Origin: Symsagittifera roscoffensis
Lineage: Eukaryota; Xenacoelomorpha; Acoela; Convolutidae
NCBI RefSeq assembly: GCF_963678635.1
Contig: NC_087064.1
Location: forward strand, 58,538,338 to 58,602,337
Reading direction: 5' to 3'
Length of the DNA: 64,000 bases
This document shows, one piece after another, positions 36,240 to 47,921 of the stretch. A program made the translations under genes and the position numbers. Under the pieces are notes generated by a model. That model was not told where the DNA came from. It saw nothing but the letters and a program-made list of their open reading frames with translations, and searched no databases. Numbering within the stretch: position 1 is the stretch's first letter; each line of letters opens with the position of its first letter.

Positions 36240-38245
36240 AGAGATTGAGAGATTGCTTAAGTAGATACTATTGGGGGGGGGGGGGGGGGTTGTTAAGTAG
36301 ATCATTGTAGTACAGTTACAGGAAAATGATCAATTGAGAAATTTTTCGCATTCGGTTTATGAAAACAGCACCAAGAATTGCATTATCTAAATCTTTAGCT
36401 TGGTTGTCTAGGTCGTTCGTTCTAGTATGCCAGATCGTTAGTTCCATTTTTGGCACCAATCTGGTGGCTTTTGTTTTGAGGTTAAATGCTACTTTTTTTT
36501 TCTGTTAAATGATTTTTGAAATTAATTATCCTTTTTTTATTTCAATTGCCAAGCTACAAATACTAGGATTGCCCAGCTGCAGATAAGGAAAGGAACCATT
36601 GATTTTGAAAGTTGCTTAAAAATTTAAGCAAATTTGCTTTTCGGCGGAATCAACACCTTGCTAAAGCATTTTTCATACCACGCTGATGTTCATCTCTGAG
36701 TCCTAATTTCTGAGCAGCATTTATTTGCTGCCTTAATTACCCGTTAAATTAGTTCTTCGAAAAAGCCTGTATCAGTTATCACAAATTGGCCCCCATAACT
36801 TTACCAATTGATCATATAAAACATGTATCTCTTATTTCTCAAGGCATCAATCGTAACTTCATGTTCGGCATATTTCATAATGTATGGCATACTTCGTCAA
36901 CAATTGATGGTCTAAATTTGTTAAATTTTTAATTTGAAACAAAATGACACCCGAACACAAACGTTTCGTCACTTTCTTCGAAATCTCGGAACATTAATCT
37001 AAGTGATGCTAAGATTCAGCTACTCCAATGCTATCTTCAGTTTATTTTGAAGCATTGAACTAAGTTGAAAAACAAAAAATCTGATATGAAATCTGACGAA
37101 TGTTAAAAAACCAGCAAGTTTTGTCTCATTTTGTTATTTACTTGCAGTTTTAGTAATACTCAAAAATTCCAAACTTTCAGTGCTCGAAATCGAATTGGTA
37201 GGTGTTGAAAGTGATTTGATTATTTTCAAGAATTTCAAAAATGTCTTGATATTAATATATATCAGCAGAAAGAATTTTTTGGATTTCTTTGCATTTGTCA
37301 GACTATTTTTTTCTTGTTTACTATCATATGTAATTTAAGTTATGTCGCATACCTCAGAACTCAAAATTCAGAACAACTTGTTTTGAACTTGGTATTATAA
37401 GTTATCCTTTACAGCGATTATTATTGAACAAGTTTTTAATTTTTGTCGAACCATGAATTTGAATTTAGAACAATTAACGTGCAGCATAGGAAATTTGGTC
37501 AAACTAGGCGGCTACTGGGAGTAGTTTATGAGTACTACGAAAACTGTTTTGAGACGATTTCTATTAATTTTATTTGTGGGGTAAAATCTGCAATACTACA
37601 AAGTGTGAACCAATCATGCAAATTAAAGAACGAAATGCAATTTAAAATGTTCTTTCGATTTATAAACGATTTATTGAAATTCTAATTCTCCGCCTTTTTT
37701 GCTGTATGAAATGACAACATTGAGAATTTTAGTCACCGTTTTTTTTTCTTCAAATTTTGGCACTTTTACTCTCTTTTAATCTTGAATCCTTCAAATATCA
37801 GATTGGGTTAGTTTTAGGTGAAAATTTTGATGTGAAAACTTGCTACAATTTTCAGCAGATTCATTATGGTGTAATTTGTTTTGGAAAATTCGGGCACAAT
37901 ATTTAACCAAAAAAAGTATCCTTTTTGGCCTTTTTTGGTCAATCAAAATTTATGGCGAAAATATTGGTTCAATTCTTGACAATTGGTTCAATTCCTGACT
38001 ATATCAAATAGAGTTTTTATATAGCACAACAAAAATTAAGAAAAGTCTAAACTGCAATAATTGGCGCAAAACTTTTTTGAACACTTTTTAAATTATATTG
38101 AAAAAGGACTTGTTTACCATCATATATTGTTAAATTATGTGTTTTATATTGTTAAATTATGTATTTTATATTGTAAAAAGGATATTGTTAAATAAAACTA
38201 AAAAATTTAGACAATTCTTTCGAGATTACACCTTCTTGTACTATT
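35774..38245. other. Gene-poor stretch; (GA)n at about 36205-36236 and G17 at 36273-36289
   Basis: The GA microsatellite and a second 17-base G run lie within 85 bases of each other. The phrase ttgttaagtagat flanks them (36101 and 36290). An 80-codon open frame at 37443-37685 has no recognisable motif. No gene called. Confidence 0.55.
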
Positions 38246-38250
38246 TTGGT

Positions 38251-38700
38251 AGAGTTTTGTCAGGAATTGAACTAAATCTTTTGTCATAATTATCATTTAC
38301 CAAAAAATTGTTCTTTTTTTTGGAGCAAACATTTGCGCGCGAAGTTTGGAAAACAAATTACACCACATTGAATTTGATAAAAGTCTAATCAAGTTTTGTC
38401 TTTTTTTTTTCACCTAAACTCCGGCCAAGTTGAGAGAAATGCGTTTTAGTTTTCATTTTGTAGTTTTTTTACTGTTCTGGCAGAGTTTTGTCAGGAATTG
38501 AACTAATGCTTTCGTTATAGTTTTCAGTTACCAAAATAACCAAAAAAAATTTTTGGAGCAAAAAATTGTGCGCGAAGTTTTGAAAACAAATTACACCACA
38601 TTGAATTTGATAAAAGTCTTATCAAGTTTTGTCTTTTTTGTTTTCTCCTAAACTCCAGCCAAGTTGAGAGAAAAGCGTTTTAATTTTCAATTTTATGCTT
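38251..38700. repeat. 231-bp tandem duplication
   Basis: agagttttgtcaggaattga at 38251 recurs at 38482, and gaaaacaaattacaccacat plus gaatttgataaaagtct recur in register. A third, more diverged copy of the 3' half occurs at about 40775-40910. Confidence 0.8.
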
Positions 38701-39554
38701 TTTGTCCGGATATTTTAATCAGCACTGTTGCTTGAATGCATCTCGATTGCTTGCAATGTTTACTTTAACAATTTCCATCGCTTTTTTTGTCAAGTCATCC
38801 TAGCTAGAAGTTTCATAAACGCGTTTTCAGCAACACTGTATAGCAGCTGTTGTTATAACCTAATGAGTTTGCAAATCACTTAATTGACCGGAAATGAAGA
38901 AATCTTTTATGGTTAAAATTTGTGGCGGTCCATGGGGTGGCAAGTGACGCAAATCTCTTTTTCTACTTGCAATTTATGTTTTAGAGTCTCTCAGAATCAA
39001 CCCAAATTTTTTTAATGAAGGAAATCAGTTTTAAAACTTGACTTTTGACTGTTTTCCTCGAACTTTCAATTTTGAAACATTGCTTTAACGTTTTCATAAT
39101 GCAGTGAACTTGGCGTGAGCAAACTAGCAATTGTAAACCGAGTTGTTTTCCGTATTTCACGTAGTAACATCAAGAGTTCAGCCATAATTACAGAAAACCA
39201 TATATTTAAAAAGAAAATTTGAAAAAGGGAGTGGAAAAGAACATGTTTGTAAAAAAACTCCGGATCTCTTTAATTATTCCCCCTTTTGCAAAAAAAGGGT
39301 TTTTCTAGGTACAAATTTGTCAAATGGTTAACCCTTGAAATATTCAAATATAGATGGGGAGTGAGAATTGTTACTAGGTACCATAGGGGGGAATAGTTAA
39401 GTAGAACCACTTTTTGTATAAATTGATGTTGTTTACTAAAACTGCTGCGGTTACTGAATGGATTTGGATACCTGAGTCAAAAACTCCGCTACTATTTGTT
39501 CGACTTTTCGGTCGTGGAAATTTTAGCTCTGCGATTAGAAATCCATAGTCTGGA

Positions 39555-39795
39555 CAAGGTTTTAGGTCGCGGCGGTCGAAAAATTATTCGCAGCATGGTC
39601 AAAAGTTAGTCGCGGTGGACGAAAAATTAGTTGCAGCAGTAGAAAAAAATTAGAAGTGGCATGGTAAAAAACTAGTCAAAGCGGTAAAAAAATTAGTCGC
39701 GGCCTGGTCGAAAATATAGTCAAGCGTGGGCGAAAAATTAGTCTCGGCCTGGTCAAAAATATAGTCGAGCATGATCGAAAAAATAGTCGCCAAAA
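39555..39795. repeat. Tandem repeat of ~23-bp unit (attagtcgcggcctggtcgaaaa)
   Basis: About ten degenerate copies of (a/t)(t/a)tagtcg(c/a)ggc(c/a)tggtcgaaaa. Non-coding. Confidence 0.8.
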
Positions 39796-40299
39796 AATTA
39801 AAGAACAGTCTTAAAAAAAATGACAATCAGCAAGCGTTTACTTGAAAACGACGATTATTTTTGTTTATTTTAATTTTATTGGGTTTTTGAAAAACAAATG
39901 CAAACAGAAACAAACCCAGTATCTATATATTTTTAATGTGCAGCTAGCTAGACCAGCATAATTGTTGATCATATACAGGACCACCACAAGAAAGCCTACA
40001 CAGGTCCGAATATCAACATTAAGCAATTTTGGGATTACGAATTTTATGGGGGTAGGAAACAATCTAATTAAATAAGGAAATCAATTTGAAAAAGAAACAG
40101 TCATCCAGTAAAGAAAAAACAGCTAGCACAACCATCTAACCACTATTTGGTTGATTTTAACTTGTGAAAAATTTGGAAAATCGAACAATCCTCGATTTCT
40201 TTTCCAAAATGTTGTCTAAAAACTTACGGCAAGAAGCGTTTCGATTTTAAAACCCAAAGACTAAATTCCTCTGTTTTAGTTATGTAATCAGTTCACACA

Positions 40300-40315
40300 C
40301 CCCCCCCCCCCCCCC
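40300..40315. repeat. 16-base C homopolymer
   Basis: It precedes the dispersed repeat at 40316-40460. The related copy at 43890 is preceded by a run of G instead. Confidence 0.85.
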
Positions 40316-40460
40316 GCTCAACTATTGTTGCCAAATTTTCCCAAATGGTCCTTCTTTCGGTATAATGTTGGGACATCCACTTTTGGCTGATCAACGTCAA
40401 AAATTTCTAAAAGCCCTTCTGTTGCCAAAATAACTAAGTTTGAAGGAATGGGCGCCGAAA
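40316..40460 (+). repeat. Dispersed repeat, copy 1 (copy 2 at 43890-44080)
   Basis: Shared in order: ccaaattttcccaaa(t/g)g or ccaaatttttccaaagg, acatccacttttggctga or acatccatttttggctga, (a/c)tttctaaaagcc or tttctaaaggc, and ataactaa(g)tttga. Both copies follow a long C or G run. Confidence 0.7.
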
Positions 40461-40710
40461 AAAACTTTGGTCAGTTTTTATGAAAAATGCTCAAAAACGT
40501 CGTTTTTAGCCAGTTTTTTTTTTCAAAAGACTGATTGTGGCGCAGAAAATTTGCGACAAAATAGGATCCTTATAGTATTTTAGGCGAGCTCGGAACACAT
40601 GAAATTGGTTGACCCAAAAAAGCCAAAAAAGTTTTTCAGCAACCGGCTCCTTGAAAAGTTTTTGCGCACACATACACATATACAAAAATAACATAAAAAC
40701 ATATCTCCTT

Positions 40711-40745
40711 ACATACATACTTACATACATACATGCATGCATAAA
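40711..40745. repeat. (acat)n/(acatac)n microsatellite
   Basis: acatacatacttacatacat followed by acatgcatgcataaat; imperfect. Confidence 0.85.
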
Positions 40746-41389
40746 TACACAATCTTATCCTTTTTTGGATAAAAGCTGTTGCGCGAAATTTGCAAAATAA
40801 ATAAAACCATATTGGATTTCATAAAAAAATTAAACAAGCTTTATGTCTGTTGTTTTCCACCTAAACACAAGCCAACTTGAAAAAAAAAACGTTTTAATTT
40901 TCCGTTTTAATTTTCCGGCACTCTGTTTTAAGTCTTTTCCTTCAGTCGAGCGCAGAAAATTTTAGTTCAGAAATTAGTTTTAAATTGCTTATTCGTATAA
41001 ACGCCAGTATGCAATTTGTTTTTAACCGGTAACCGGCGTATACGCAAACACCTTTTTGAAAAAAAACATGCTTAGACAAATATTCAAACTCAACTAAACA
41101 ACCAACGCTCTGCTAATCTTTACATTTTACACTTATGGTATCTTTTTCGTTTCTTTGTTGTGGTAATTTGACGTTAATTTTAAGAATTTTTTAGTCGCTT
41201 CTATTAAATATTGCCATGTTTTTCAAATTATTGTAATCGAACTCAAGAACGTCTTTTTCGATATCAAAACCAATTATAACCAATTATTTCATGATTAATT
41301 ATTGTGCTAAGCAACGAGGGCATACGCCACCTATATATCAGGTAAGTAACGGTTATTTTTTTTTGTGCATTTTAACTTTATCATCTGGG

Positions 41390-41660
41390 GCGGATCTGGA
41401 GTTTTTACGAAAGGGGCTAAATTTCAAAAAAAGTGCATCTCTTTTTTGTAGGACTACCAAACTTGAAGCTTTGGGCTCGCCGAAAACATCAACTCTGTGT
41501 ATTTAGTCTTATGCTTTTTGCACGTCTGGAACTTTTTTGTAAATAAGTGCAGAGGCTTGGGCACTTTTGGAAAGTTTTGACCAAAAATGTGCGTTTTCCT
41601 CGCGCGCACTCCTCCCTCAATATTACTACATATTGGCACCAAAGCTACCTCCCCGAAGTT
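41390..41660 (+). repeat. Dispersed repeat related to 21290-21570
   Basis: Shares ggaaa(a/g)ttttgacc, cgcgcgc followed by cctc/ccttcaa, and tattggcacc/tgttggcgcc, in the same order. Confidence 0.5.
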
Positions 41661-41894
41661 TTAACCAGAAAATAAGTTCAGCCACCTAGCGTATACTACC
41701 TTTAAGCACCTTCAAAAAACCCTAGGACCATTCCGTCAAAAGTGTATGTCGTAACCCCCCTTAATTTCCTTACTAAGTGCCAAAATTGCTGTTTGTAGTA
41801 TCTTTTTGGAAAATTTGCACCGAAAAATGTCCCCCCCCCTAAAACTCAGTTCATATTGCGTTTGAGCACCTTCAAAAAACTGTGAGATCAGTCC

Positions 41895-42896
41895 GCCGAA
41901 AATGTATGTAAATTAGAACCAAAACCAAAAATGTCATTTGGGTCGAAGACCTGAAGAGATAGATAGGCTCCCATCTGTTCCCTATATCTGCCCCTGGTTT
42001 TCACTCGTTCAAGTTTTTGTTCTGAGCAATCTAACTTTTAGAAATCCTTATTTGGATATATCATAGTTGAGATTCGTATTTTTACCGTCAAGATGCTGCA
42101 ATACGCAAGTTGTGTAGACATAAGTCCAATAAAAAAGAAAAAACAATTTTAAATATAAATTAAATTTTCAAATAAACTAGACTTCTTTTTCTTTTATTCT
42201 GACTGCGAGCAAAGCCTTGAATGTTCCGACTGCCCCTTACCTCATATCGAAAAAGATTTTGCGAAAAAATTGGACAAAGTTGACAATCAAGTGTAAAAAT
42301 TTGGGTCTTACGAAGTGATACGATCAATTAGCAAGCTTCAACTTGAAACGAGTTTGTTCTGCGAGATATTTTGCTATGCATAATTAAAAATTTTCTGCCG
42401 AAAATGTATGTAAACTAGAACCAAAACCAAAAATGCCATTTGGGTTGAAGACCTTAATAGATATATAGGCTCCCATCTGTTCCCTAAATCTGCCCCTGAT
42501 TATCACTCGTTCGAGTTTTTGTTCTGAGCAATCTAACTTTTAGAAATCCTTATTTGGATATGTCATAGTTGAGATTCGTATTTTTACCGTCAAGATGCTG
42601 CAATACGCAAGTTGTGTACACATAAGTCCAATAAAAAAGAAAAAACCATTTTAAATATAAATTTGATTTTCAAATAAACTAGACTTCTCTTTCTTATATT
42701 CAGACTGCGAGCAAAGCCTTGAATGTTCCGACTGCCCCTTACCTCATATCGAAAAAAATTTTGGAAAAAAAATGGAGAAAATTGAAGATCAAGTGTAAAA
42801 ATTTGGGTCTTACGAAGTGATACGATCAATTAGCAAGCTTCAATTTGAAACGAGTTTGTTCTGCGAGATATTTTGCTATGCATAATTAAAAATTTG
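41895..42896. repeat. 502-bp tandem duplication, high identity
   Basis: Unit 1 is 41895-42396 and unit 2 is 42397-42896. They agree almost base for base, from gccgaaaatgtatgtaaa through gaatgttccgactgcccc to tttgctatgcataattaaaa, with scattered substitutions. The junction is at aattaaaaatttt. A recent local duplication; non-coding. Confidence 0.92.
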
Positions 42897-44232
42897 CAGC
42901 ATTGTGTTACATTTTCAACTTTATGAATAAATATTTCAAAGCTCGCGTAAAATAGTCCAGAACTTGGCCAAATTCGCAATTTTCAAACTCCCATAACTTT
43001 GCAAAAAACAATCGGAGGTAAAATATTTTTTTAAACTTGATTTCAGGAAATTGATATCTTCAAAGCGGTTTAAAATTTTTTGTTAAAAAGTGTTTTTTTT
43101 ATTACCGAAAACTATTTGAATAAAAAAACCACTCAAGCATGAATTTTCTGTTTTCTTAGAAAGTTGGAACAAAAAACTACCCCAAGCGTAATTAACCAGT
43201 TTATCAATTTTCTTCAAAAATCGGAACAAATAAAAATTCATAGGTATTTCGTGGCGTTTATTTTGATATCAAACAAAGATATACCAAGTGCTGATTTGCT
43301 TGTTGATTGGTTTTTTGAAGAAAAAGACGGAATATTTGTGCTCGGGATGGTTTTTTTCTCCAGACAAGTTTCGATTTTTAGACTAGCAATTTTTGACGGA
43401 ACTTTGGCTTTTTCCTACCCCCCCCCCCCAGCGAAAATTCAGTAGTAATTTATTTGTTCTCATTGACCGATTCTTACAACTTTTGGCATGCGGACTAATT
43501 AGGCTATGACAAACATATTTGGTTTTCACATGTAACCTTGTGAAACCTATCGTTACGCCAGAAAACTGATGGTTATGTGAGGTGGAGGGAGGAAAAAAAG
43601 CCAGAATTACTTTGATGTAATTCAAAAGTAACTATTGTCTTGAGCTCAGTTTAGAAAAAAATATATTTCACTCTGATCATTTTTTGGTTAACTCATGGGG
43701 GGTTTGGGACAAATAACGCGCGATATATATTTCGTGCTATTAAATTAACGCGTAAGCTGAGATTTTATTTATATAACTAATCGTTCCAAATTGGATTGAG
43801 GCATGCTATTTGGTCTATTTAATACTTTGCTATATGCAAAATATATCACTTGAACAAGTAACGTGCCGAGGGGGGGGGGGGGGGGGGGGTTGTGGACCGC
43901 TCCTGTCCTCGCTTCTTGTTTCCAAATTTTTCCAAAGGTTCACCCCCCTTGGTGTTGGTATCATTTTACGACATCCATTTTTGGCTGAGCAACACCAAAA
44001 GTTTTCTAAAGGCGCCTTTGACGCCAATATAACTAATTTTGAGGGGGAGCGCCCTCCTCCCGCAATAAAGATTTCAACAATCAAATGTATTTAAATAACT
44101 CCATAGAAACTGAAACGCAGACGGAACATTCAGGGCTTCATCTTGATACGAGCAGTCTTCTATTTTCTACTTTTTTGTTCGTTTTATCACATAAAAATTT
44201 TTTAGCCGTGTAAACTAAAAAAAGGTGTGAAA
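42897..44232. other. Intergenic before the channel gene, with C12 and G20 runs
   Basis: Holds C12 at 43418-43429, G20 at 43870-43889, a segment (43690-43855) resembling 3500-3640, and the dispersed repeat copy at 43890-44080. No gene recognised. The promoter of the channel gene should lie near the right end but no TATA box is evident. Confidence 0.55.
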
Positions 44233-47200
44233 ATGGATTTGGATGAAGACGATCGTGGATACACGCCAAACCCCTTGCGTTCTCCAACTCCCGTCTTTTC
44301 TGGAAAAGATTTACCCCTAACCGAAAGCTCAATTCACTCTAACAGTCTGAATCGAGCCGAGAATGGAGGAACCAATAAGGAAAACGATCCAGAAGACACT
44401 GAAATTTTACCCCACGTCAAAGAATCCGCGGCACGACTACGCGATGCTACGGCTCCTCAAACTGCGAGCGATCGTTATATAATCCGAGTACTGTGGATCA
44501 TTGCCTATGTGGTGCTTTTCGGCATTTTTCTACTACAATTCTCTCTGCTGGTTAAAAAGTATCTGAAGTTCGATACTGATATTCAGATTGAAATTCAGAC
44601 CGCGCAATCTCTGAACTTCCCGGCTGTTACAGTGTGCAACGAAAACCCACTCAGAAAGCCAGTGGCTCTTTTTCTTTTTACCTTTAAATAAATTTGATCA
44701 AATTCAATTTCATCGACTGTTAGGTTTAAAAGAAGGTGGGACAGAATGGTTGTTCTTTTTTCTTCCTTCTTGAGTAAATTTTGAATGCCATGCGTAACGG
44801 CGTCAGTTTTTGTGAATGAATATTGTCACCAAGAAGCATATCTAGTACAAGTTTGAAAGTGGGGCAAATTAATTTAATTGAAAAAGAAATTTTCAGGAAT
44901 GCTAACACACAAAATTTTGAAAATAAAAGCTGCCTGAAAAGCTTGCTTGTGCAATAATCTGCTTCTCCCCTTTTTCTACGTTCTCCAGTGGGTTATGTTA
45001 GAAAGATATAGGCTAGGATCACCAGGGGCTAGTTGGCGCTTATTTTCGGCATCAACTTTGACCAACTCGATATAATAGTCCTAAGGTGGTCATTGACGGT
45101 CAATTTTTTTACATTACAATCTACAATCTACACATTACTTCGGCAAAGAAGATTGTAAAACTTCTGGAAAATTTTTTGGCCTTCCCGTTCGCGTAAATCC
45201 GAGATGCAACATGAGCTTAATCATTTTGTGGTCATGTTTTGATCAATAATAAATTCTTTGGAAGCTAAGCTCTAAGGTACAAGTAATAGAAAAAGAGCAA
45301 ATTCAGGTCTTTGCTTGGGCGAATCAAACAGTTCGAGGACTTGGTGCTCCTGGACGACTACTCAATGGGCTACGTGATGGCGGTGGCTGAGAACGGAAAC
45401 AGTGCCCTTAATTTCGACTGTGGGGAGGGGTGGGTTGTGTGCAACATGACACAGGTGTGCATTCCCAATCAGTGGATCTGTAATGGGATCAACAATTGTG
45501 GGGATAATAGTGACGAGGAGCCTCCTTACAACTGCACACTTATTCAAGGTTCATATTTTCACTGTGGGAATTTTTGCCATCACACAATTCGTTTCTAATA
45601 TCCTAAATGTCAAAAATAATTAGAAAAAATATGATAGCACTGAAGTCAAAAATATCATTATCTGCGCATATTTTGGCGCCTTTTCATTGCGGCTCTCGCA
45701 AATGTTTTCACAAAAACCGCTTTAACGAATAAACAGATAACGGTAATTATGATTATCAGCATACTTTTTCTAGTAGTTTTGATATTTTAGATATTAGAAA
45801 CGATTTGTGTGATAAGCCCAAAACTAAATTGAATGCATTTTCAAAATTGAATTGTCGAAGATGTTTTTGCATTGTCGCTGTTTAAGAAAGTCGGGCGAAC
45901 AATTTAACCAGCTTGCAAGGAGACTACTGCATTTGGCCCTATGTCAAGTGCCCCGGTGAAGATTTCTGTGCTGTTGCTTGTGATGGAAACCAGGAGTGTA
46001 CCCTCGAAAACTTCGATGAAAGCGCCGACGCTGGTTGTACTGGCACGGCTTGTCGAGCTGTCCTCACAGCAACTTCAGCCGAACAAGAGTTCACTTCGCC
46101 CAACTACCCGAACACTTACTCCTCGGATACTAAATGCGAATGGGTCATTAATGCACCTACGGGTCAAAATATCCAACTGACCTTCAAGTTCATCGCTATT
46201 GAAGGTAATGGAGGTGACTGTCGGCAAGATTTTCTGAGAGTTCACAACGGGATCAACACCAGTGCTTCGGTGATCAAAATCGCAGGAAACAACCGTCTCT
46301 GCGGCTACGCGATTCCTAGTCCCGCTTCAATAACATCTACAAAGTCCACAGTTACTGTATACCTGGAAACGGACTCTAATTACAACGAGGAAGGGTTTGC
46401 GATCGCTTACAAAGCAGTCGCCGCTAGTCGACAAAGACGCGAAAGTTCAGATGTTGCACACTTCGCCGACGATTTCGAACCATTTGAAGCCGAAAAACTA
46501 TTGCAGCCTTTTAAACAAACGCAGCAAATAAGACGACGACGATCGTCCAACGCTACGGGTACGGCAGCCTATTCGGATTACCAGAACGACTACTACAGTT
46601 CTTTGAGAACAGGAGCAGACTACGATGCGTATTACAATAGCTTCAACCCGACAGACCAGTATTTCAACGTTTCCGACTATTTCAGTCTCTACGAGAAATC
46701 GGATCTTCCCGACTATTCGGACTTCCGACTGGCTGCCACTTTTACGCAATCCGAAATGAAGTACAATGGCTACCAAAAGAGTGATTTTATTGTACAGTGT
46801 ACATTTGACAGCAAAAAATGTAACTCAAATTGGTTCAAAACTTTTCAAAATCCCTACTATGGAAACTGCTTTAGTTTCAATTCGATTATCGACCGAAACA
46901 TTTCGGAGCCAATATTTATTCGCAGCTCCAGCAAAACAGGTCAAGAGTTTGGACTCAAGCTGACATTATTTCTTGACGTCGAAGACTACATTGGAATATT
47001 GGGTCAAAACGCAGGAGCACGAGCAATGGTTTATGACCCCGAGGTGAGAGCGAACGTCAGGAGCCAGAGTTTTGCTGTGGGCGCAGGTCTGGACACTTTT
47101 ATATCAATGAGAATGCACCAAGTTGAGCGAGAGGGCGGTAGATACGGCAACTGTACTTCAAGTTGGCCCCGATGGTTGGAACTCAATTCCGATTTTAAAC

Positions 47201-47826
47201 AGAAATGGCCTAAATATGACCGCGAAACTTGTTTGTTTTTCTGCGTTGAAAATGCTATGGCTTCCAGATGCCAGTGCATCGACAGTTACGAAACAAACTA
47301 TAGTATCAATTCTGGAATCAACAACGCGTCTAATTATTATTGCGACCCAACGGATAAAGTCCAAAGCGAATGTCGTCAGAATATTTATCGAGATTTCAAA
47401 AGTAACAACCTGAGTTGCTCAAGGTGTCCACAAGGATGTAAAACCACTTCATTTTCACAGCAGCAATCTATGTCGCCTTGGCCGACTGAAAACTTCTCGC
47501 CATTTTTTGTTTCAAAAATGCTCAAATCGAACTCAGAACGAGTCGTGAGTTATGTGGAAGACGTGGTAAGTAATGCAAACATATCTCAATCAACGTTATC
47601 TGCTAGTATTCGGAGAAACTTCGCTCGTTTGGAAGTGTATTACGAAACACTCAATTTCGAAAAGATGTCAGAAAGTCCAGGTTATGAGATAGTGGATCTG
47701 CTGAGTGACTTTGGCGGAAATATTGGACTTTGGATAGGCTGGAGTGTTTTGGCACTCTTTGAAATACTCCAGTTTGTATACGAAGTTGGAGAAATCATCT
47801 ACTTAAAAAAGTTGAAAAGGGACTGA
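44233..47826 (+). CDS. DEG/ENaC-family cation channel with two LDLa repeats and a CUB domain
   Basis: Predicted trimeric, amiloride-type cation channel subunit of the plasma membrane. Exons 44233-44661, about 45296-45548 and 45920-47826 give about 862 residues in frame. The exon 2/3 junction (CAA G|gttc ... caag|GA GAC) is convincing; the exon 1/2 junction uses a weak donor and is tentative. Residues 1-80: cytoplasmic, acidic. 83-106: TM1. 129-142: family motif FPAVTVCNENPLRK. 185-223: LDLa with six Cys and CGDNSDEE. 231-267: second, diverged LDLa with six Cys. 272-393: CUB with Cys 272, 300, 328 and 355, and GDCRQDFLRVHNG. 398-401 RQRR and 432-435 RRRR: furin-type sites. 440-495: Tyr/Asp-rich. 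516 onward: the usual DEG/ENaC finger, thumb and palm (DFIVQCTFDSKKC, YGNCFSFNS, ETCLFFC, CSRCPQGCKTTSF). 821-846: LLSDFGG and TM2, with GWS in the selectivity-filter position. Degenerin-position residue is Ser, as in ENaC. The His-Gly gating motif before TM1 is not seen. Pieces of its last exon are copied at 52 and 53.8 kb. Confidence 0.92.
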
Positions 47827-47921
47827 TCAAAACACTCATCATTCATTGCAGAAAAAAATCGAATGTTTTGAATGTTTTGTACGCTTTGTAACTTTGAATG
47901 TTTTGTAGTTTAAAAGTCACA

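Noticed and set aside
32781-39795. CRISPR-like arrays
   Set aside because: Repeats are directly tandem and degenerate, without unique spacers, in an animal genome.
47782-47826. Mutated degenerin site in the channel
   Set aside because: I first aligned the Asp of YEIVD to the degenerin position; the correct position is the Ser in LLSDFGG, which is a normal small residue.
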